Below, piece by piece: positions 63,249 through 64,000 of a stretch of 64,000 bases of DNA. Origin of the DNA: Pseudomonas pseudonitroreducens (GTDB lineage Bacteria; Pseudomonadota; Gammaproteobacteria; Pseudomonadales; Pseudomonadaceae); contig NZ_BQHJ01000004.1 in NCBI RefSeq assembly GCF_021603645.1, positions 491,147 to 555,146 of the forward strand, read 5' to 3'. Each line of letters begins with the position of its first letter. The stretch's first letter is position 1. The notes below the pieces were generated by a model, which did no database searches, had not been told where the DNA came from, and worked only from the letters and a program-made list of their open reading frames with translations. The translations under genes and the position numbers were made by a program.

Positions 63249-63282
63249 ATGAAAAAGCCCCGCCTAGGCGGGGCTTTTTCAT
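63249..63282. terminator. 34-bp perfect palindrome terminator
   Basis: A perfectly symmetrical sequence centred on CCTAGG, stem AAAAAGCCCCGCC with matching T run. It acts as a terminator in both directions; no loop bases remain unpaired in the DNA palindrome. Confidence 0.92.
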
Positions 63283-63609
63283 GCCAGGTCGGTCTGCCAG
63301 TGCTGAGCAATTGCTGCCCGGGATACGCCCGCAGGATGGGAAATTCCCTATCTCGAACTTCCTGATAACTGGGTGAATGCTGTCAGGGCTGGAGTGTCAT
63401 TTCCGCATTTTCAGTCAGAAATTTTTGTCCCCGTACCAAGGCCCCCAAAAACTCCGCAATACATCCCAAAGTGCCCGTTCCAGAGCAGCTTCGCTCGCGT
63501 GCAATACAGGGATAAATCGCCATGAACAGCATTTCAGATTGGTGGGTTGCTGTTGTAGGAGACATCGTCGAAATCCGCCCAGCCAGAAGCCTGGTTACGG
63601 AGAAGAACG
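63283..63609. other. vgrG leader region
   Basis: About 325 bp without a confident gene. It is less GC-rich than the flanks (for example around 63405-63470) and holds a short ORF at 63522-63620 that overlaps the vgrG start. No sigma-54 or RNA motif is recognised. Confidence 0.5.
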
Positions 63610-63620
63610 ATGCTCAGTGA
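63522..63620 (+). CDS. possible 32-residue leader ORF overlapping vgrG
   Basis: ATG at 63522 with AGGGA eight to twelve bases upstream. It encodes MNSISDWWVAVVGDIVEIRP... and ends at TGA 63618-63620, overlapping the vgrG ATG (63610) in another frame. Two adjacent Trp near the start could sense tryptophan, or the overlap may couple translation. May be chance. Confidence 0.3.
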   Translation: MNSISDWWVAVVGDIVEIRPARSLVTEKNDAQ

Positions 63621-64000
63621 ACTCCGCACCTTCTTCGACTACAGCCGGCACACCGTCACCGTGGATGGCCAGGGCGCGCTGTTGGACGTGCTGGTCTTCT
63701 CCGGCACCGAAGCGCTCAGCGAAACCTTCTGCTACGCCATCGAGGTCACCAGCCCCAACCTCGACATCGCCGCTGAAACGATGCTCGGCAAGGACGCCAG
63801 CTTCAGCCTGCACGCCGCACCGCCCTCGCTGAGCATTCGCGGCTTCACCCCGCCGGCGCTGGCGCCGCTGCGTACCCTGCACGGCGTGGTCACGCGCTTC
63901 CGGCGCTTGTCCGCCTCCCGCGACGAGGCGCGCTATGAACTCACCCTCGAGCCGCACCTGGCCCTGCTCGACAAGGGCCAGCAGTTCCGCATCTACCAGA
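63610..64000 (+). CDS. vgrG: type VI secretion spike protein VgrG (5' part)
   Basis: The first 130 codons, open at the window edge, from ATG 63610 with GGAG upstream. LRTFFDYSRHTVTVDGQGAL, LLDVLVFSGTEALSETFCYA, IEVTSPNLDIAAETMLGKDA and LHGVVTRFRRLSASRDEARY fit the N-terminal gp27-like domain of VgrG, the needle tip of the T6SS. Whether this copy has an effector extension lies outside the window. Confidence 0.93.
   Translation, partial: MLSELRTFFDYSRHTVTVDGQGALLDVLVFSGTEALSETFCYAIEVTSPNLDIAAETMLGKDASFSLHAAPPSLSIRGFTPPALAPLRTLHGVVTRFRRLSASRDEARYELTLEPHLALLDKGQQFRIYQ

Overview
The window is high-GC DNA from a Pseudomonas species, most likely of the P. aeruginosa / citronellolis / nitroreducens side of the genus. 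The evidence is gene content (muxABC-opmB, pdxB, tpx, an msu/sfn sulfur cluster, a vgrG) and abundant Pseudomonas-type REP palindromes. I cannot fix the species from sequence alone. No rRNA, tRNA or CRISPR array was seen.

Region 1 (about 1-12803) is the early/lysis half of a Mu-like transposable prophage, almost all on the minus strand. It reads from a plus-strand repressor into Ner-like regulator, small early gene, MuA transposase, MuB ATPase, a run of small translationally coupled genes (DUF3164, HTH and Cys-rich proteins), GemA, Mor, then a lysis cassette (SAR-type lysozyme, membrane protein, spanin). The window cuts the spanin gene. The phage's genetic left end lies near 12803 with transposase-like sites and 10-bp-phased TCCGG repeats. 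One gene (1866-2237) looks frameshifted in a run of eight G, and one plus-strand gene (3494-3853) is bracketed by a 68-bp duplication, like a phage moron.

Region 2 (12804-20754) is core-type chromosome: cupin/XRE regulator with divergent EamA exporter, PmpM-like MATE pump, pdxB, a small conserved protein, an ATP-NAD-kinase-fold protein, a GFA-family protein and a saccharopine-dehydrogenase-like protein.

Region 3 (20755-28244) is an organosulfur scavenging cluster: msuE-msuD-sfnC-sfnR, ubiM, and sfnG on the other strand with a divergent small gene. Two sigma-54 promoters, each with a TGTTGY-N4-RCAACA palindrome upstream, tie msuE and sfnG to the SfnR-type activator. The logic is stepwise oxidation of dimethylsulfone to methanesulfinate/methanesulfonate and then sulfite by FMNH2-dependent enzymes fed by the MsuE reductase.

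Region 4 (28245-44589) holds a 292-bp composite REP unit in three tandem copies, a three-subunit periplasmic dehydrogenase (GMC flavoprotein, triheme cytochrome c, TAT subunit), an SDR/LysR pair, an HD protein, a Rieske oxygenase/GMC oxidase/GlxA-type regulator operon, a class II aldolase, an HI0933-type flavoprotein and an OsmC-YcaO fusion. A second tandem triplication (about 205 bp, each copy with its own terminator) follows.

Region 5 (45343-64000) contains two VOC proteins, a LysE exporter, tpx, the muxABC-opmB efflux operon behind three 11-bp-spaced GGTAAA (CpxR-like) boxes, two NlpC/P60 paralogues, assorted small proteins, a LysR-regulated amidotransferase/monooxygenase pair, an I78 inhibitor-like lipoprotein and the start of a T6SS vgrG.
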